This document shows positions 5,482 to 5,960 of a stretch of 5,960 bases of DNA, in pieces. The translations under genes were made by a program, and so were the position numbers. Under the pieces are notes generated by a model, which had not been told where the DNA came from, searched no databases, and worked only from the letters and a program-made list of their open reading frames with translations. The stretch comes from Chloroflexota bacterium (lineage in GTDB: Bacteria > Chloroflexota > Limnocylindria > Limnocylindrales > CSP1-4): positions 1 to 5,960 of the forward strand of contig JACDAH010000355.1 of the NCBI GenBank assembly GCA_013695505.1, read 5' to 3'. Position 1 is the stretch's first letter; every line of letters starts with the position of its first letter.

Positions 5482-5511
5482 CGGCGGACCCACCCCCCGG
5501 CAGGTCCGCCG
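5482..5511. repeat. Strong inverted repeat with 9-bp perfect stem and C-rich loop
   Basis: CGGCGGACC (5482-5490) and GGTCCGCCG (5503-5511) are exact reverse complements around a 12-base loop. One mismatch outward allows two more pairs. GTCGGC (5471-5476) could compete for the right arm through GCCGAC (5508-5513). No T-run on either side. It could be a structured RNA element, an operator or a terminator without a U-tract. Confidence 0.5.
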
Positions 5512-5744
5512 ACCAGGCACGCCGCGATTGTGACGAACCGTGGCTGCCTGTCATGACGGGCTGTCATCCGTCCGCAACATTCGACCCATCGCAGCTGCCG
5601 CGGGCGCGAGCACCCGAGCGTCACCATCGAGCGGTGACGATCCGGCTCGCCCGTCCCGAACACATCACCGTCCGGCGCCTGTCTCCCCCGCCGACCTCGA
5701 CCGACCCCCTTCCGACACCGACGCTTGCCTTCCTCGTCGGCGCC

Positions 5745-5873
5745 ATGATTCGCGGACTCCTCGTCGGGGCGGCGATCGGCATCCTGGTCGTCTCCGGACA
5801 CACGGGCGCCGTGTCGGTCACAACGATCGGGATCATCGCGATTGGAGTGGCGCTGCTGAGCTGGGAGCCGTGA
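5745..5873 (+). CDS. Small putative two-TM membrane protein, 42 aa
   Basis: Translation from ATG 5745 gives MIRGLLVGAAIGILVVSG, a short polar turn HTGAVSV, then TTIGIIAIGVALLSWEP: two hydrophobic stretches forming a likely membrane hairpin. I do not recognise the family. Support comes from the hydrophobic pattern and from the stop, which overlaps the next start as GTGA. There is no Shine-Dalgarno before the ATG. An alternative GTG at 5634 gives 79 aa, but the added part is Pro-rich and looks like non-coding GC-rich DNA. The opposite strand is also open here, but its translation looks random. Existence is moderately likely, the exact start uncertain. Confidence 0.45.
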   Translation: MIRGLLVGAAIGILVVSGHTGAVSVTTIGIIAIGVALLSWEP

Positions 5874-5960
5874 CCGTTCAGGCCGGGGAAAACGCCCCGG
5901 TCGAGGTCCACCTGCCGGATGGCGGGCACGTGATCCTGGGGTTCGCCGACGTCGGCGCCC
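5870..5960 (+). CDS. N-terminal start of an unidentified protein, cut by the window end
   Basis: GTG 5870 opens a frame that stays open to the edge, giving about 30 residues that begin MTVQAGENAPVEVHLPDG and continue GHVILGFADVGA. The mix of residues and the codon third positions look like real coding sequence. The start overlaps the preceding stop as GTGA, and GGGAG lies only two bases ahead, so coupling to the upstream small protein is more likely than independent initiation. No TM segment or signal peptide in the visible part. Too short to name. Confidence 0.5.
   Translation, partial: MTVQAGENAPVEVHLPDGGHVILGFADVGA

Larger units (their letters stand above)
5173..5744. other. Non-coding intergenic region between the decarboxylase and the small membrane protein
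   Basis: I find no convincing gene in these 570 bases: open frames here give Arg/Pro/Ala-rich translations and no family signature. What it holds: the symmetric elements near the decarboxylase promoter, a short A/T-richer patch around 5248-5260, an isolated TTGACC (5283-5288) that resembles a plus-strand -35 but lacks a matching -10, a 13-base tandem repeat, and a strong hairpin at 5482-5511. An alternative start GTG 5634 of the small membrane protein would take in its last 110 bases. Confidence 0.6.

Noticed and set aside
5160..5801. In-frame 214-codon extension of the decarboxylase upstream of ATG 5159
   Set aside because: The frame is open only because stops are rare in GC-rich DNA. The translation is Arg/Pro/Ala-rich without family similarity, and it would run through the palindrome, hairpin and tandem repeat. 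The family N-terminus fits 5159.
5882..5899. CCGGGG-AAAA-CGCCCCGG hairpin as a terminator
   Set aside because: It lies inside the beginning of the 5870 reading frame and has no T-run.

Overview
The window is very GC-rich (about two-thirds or more G+C by eye), with strong G/C preference at third codon positions, GTG and TTG starts, and 4-base gene overlaps. Several genes have no Shine-Dalgarno sequence but carry a TANNNT -10 hexamer 6-7 bases before the start codon. This suits a high-GC bacterium that uses leaderless transcripts. A soil or freshwater Chloroflexota (Limnocylindria/Ellin6529-like) or an actinobacterium is my best guess, but nothing in the window fixes the phylum. I see no rRNA, tRNA, CRISPR array, transposase or phage gene.

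Layout. Bases 1-1505 hold a minus-strand run: a DUF4332 helix-hairpin-helix protein (1505-1119), then, after 66 bases with their own -10 element, a four-TM DUF1461/Lit-like membrane protein (1052-294). This overlaps by 4 bases the start of an M50 site-2-protease-like gene (297-1) that leaves the window. Divergently, 1595-2632 (+) encodes an MccF-type S66 serine peptidase with an apparently leaderless start. A SnoaL-like protein with a good ribosome binding site follows at 2788-3258 (+).

Convergent to it lies a two-gene minus-strand operon. A PLP-dependent group II (aromatic-L-amino-acid type) decarboxylase (5159-3651) is joined by an ATGA overlap to an uncharacterised 117-aa protein (3654-3301). 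Upstream of the decarboxylase, 5160-5744 has no convincing gene but is rich in symmetry: a 10-bp palindrome at the -35 position, a 12-bp-stem hairpin, a 13-bp tandem repeat and a second strong hairpin. At the right edge a small two-TM protein (5745-5873, +) overlaps by GTGA the start of another gene (5870 onwards, cut by the window end).

How the genes relate. Two pairs look functionally linked because translation is coupled: Lit-like with site-2 protease (both intramembrane; possible envelope or lipoprotein processing) and decarboxylase with the 117-aa protein (possible amine metabolism). The MccF-like peptidase and SnoaL-like protein look like single accessory genes. I see no complete multi-gene defence or biosynthetic system. 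The most useful observations are the Lit-like catalytic histidine pair, the recurrent leaderless promoters, and the symmetric DNA ahead of the decarboxylase.
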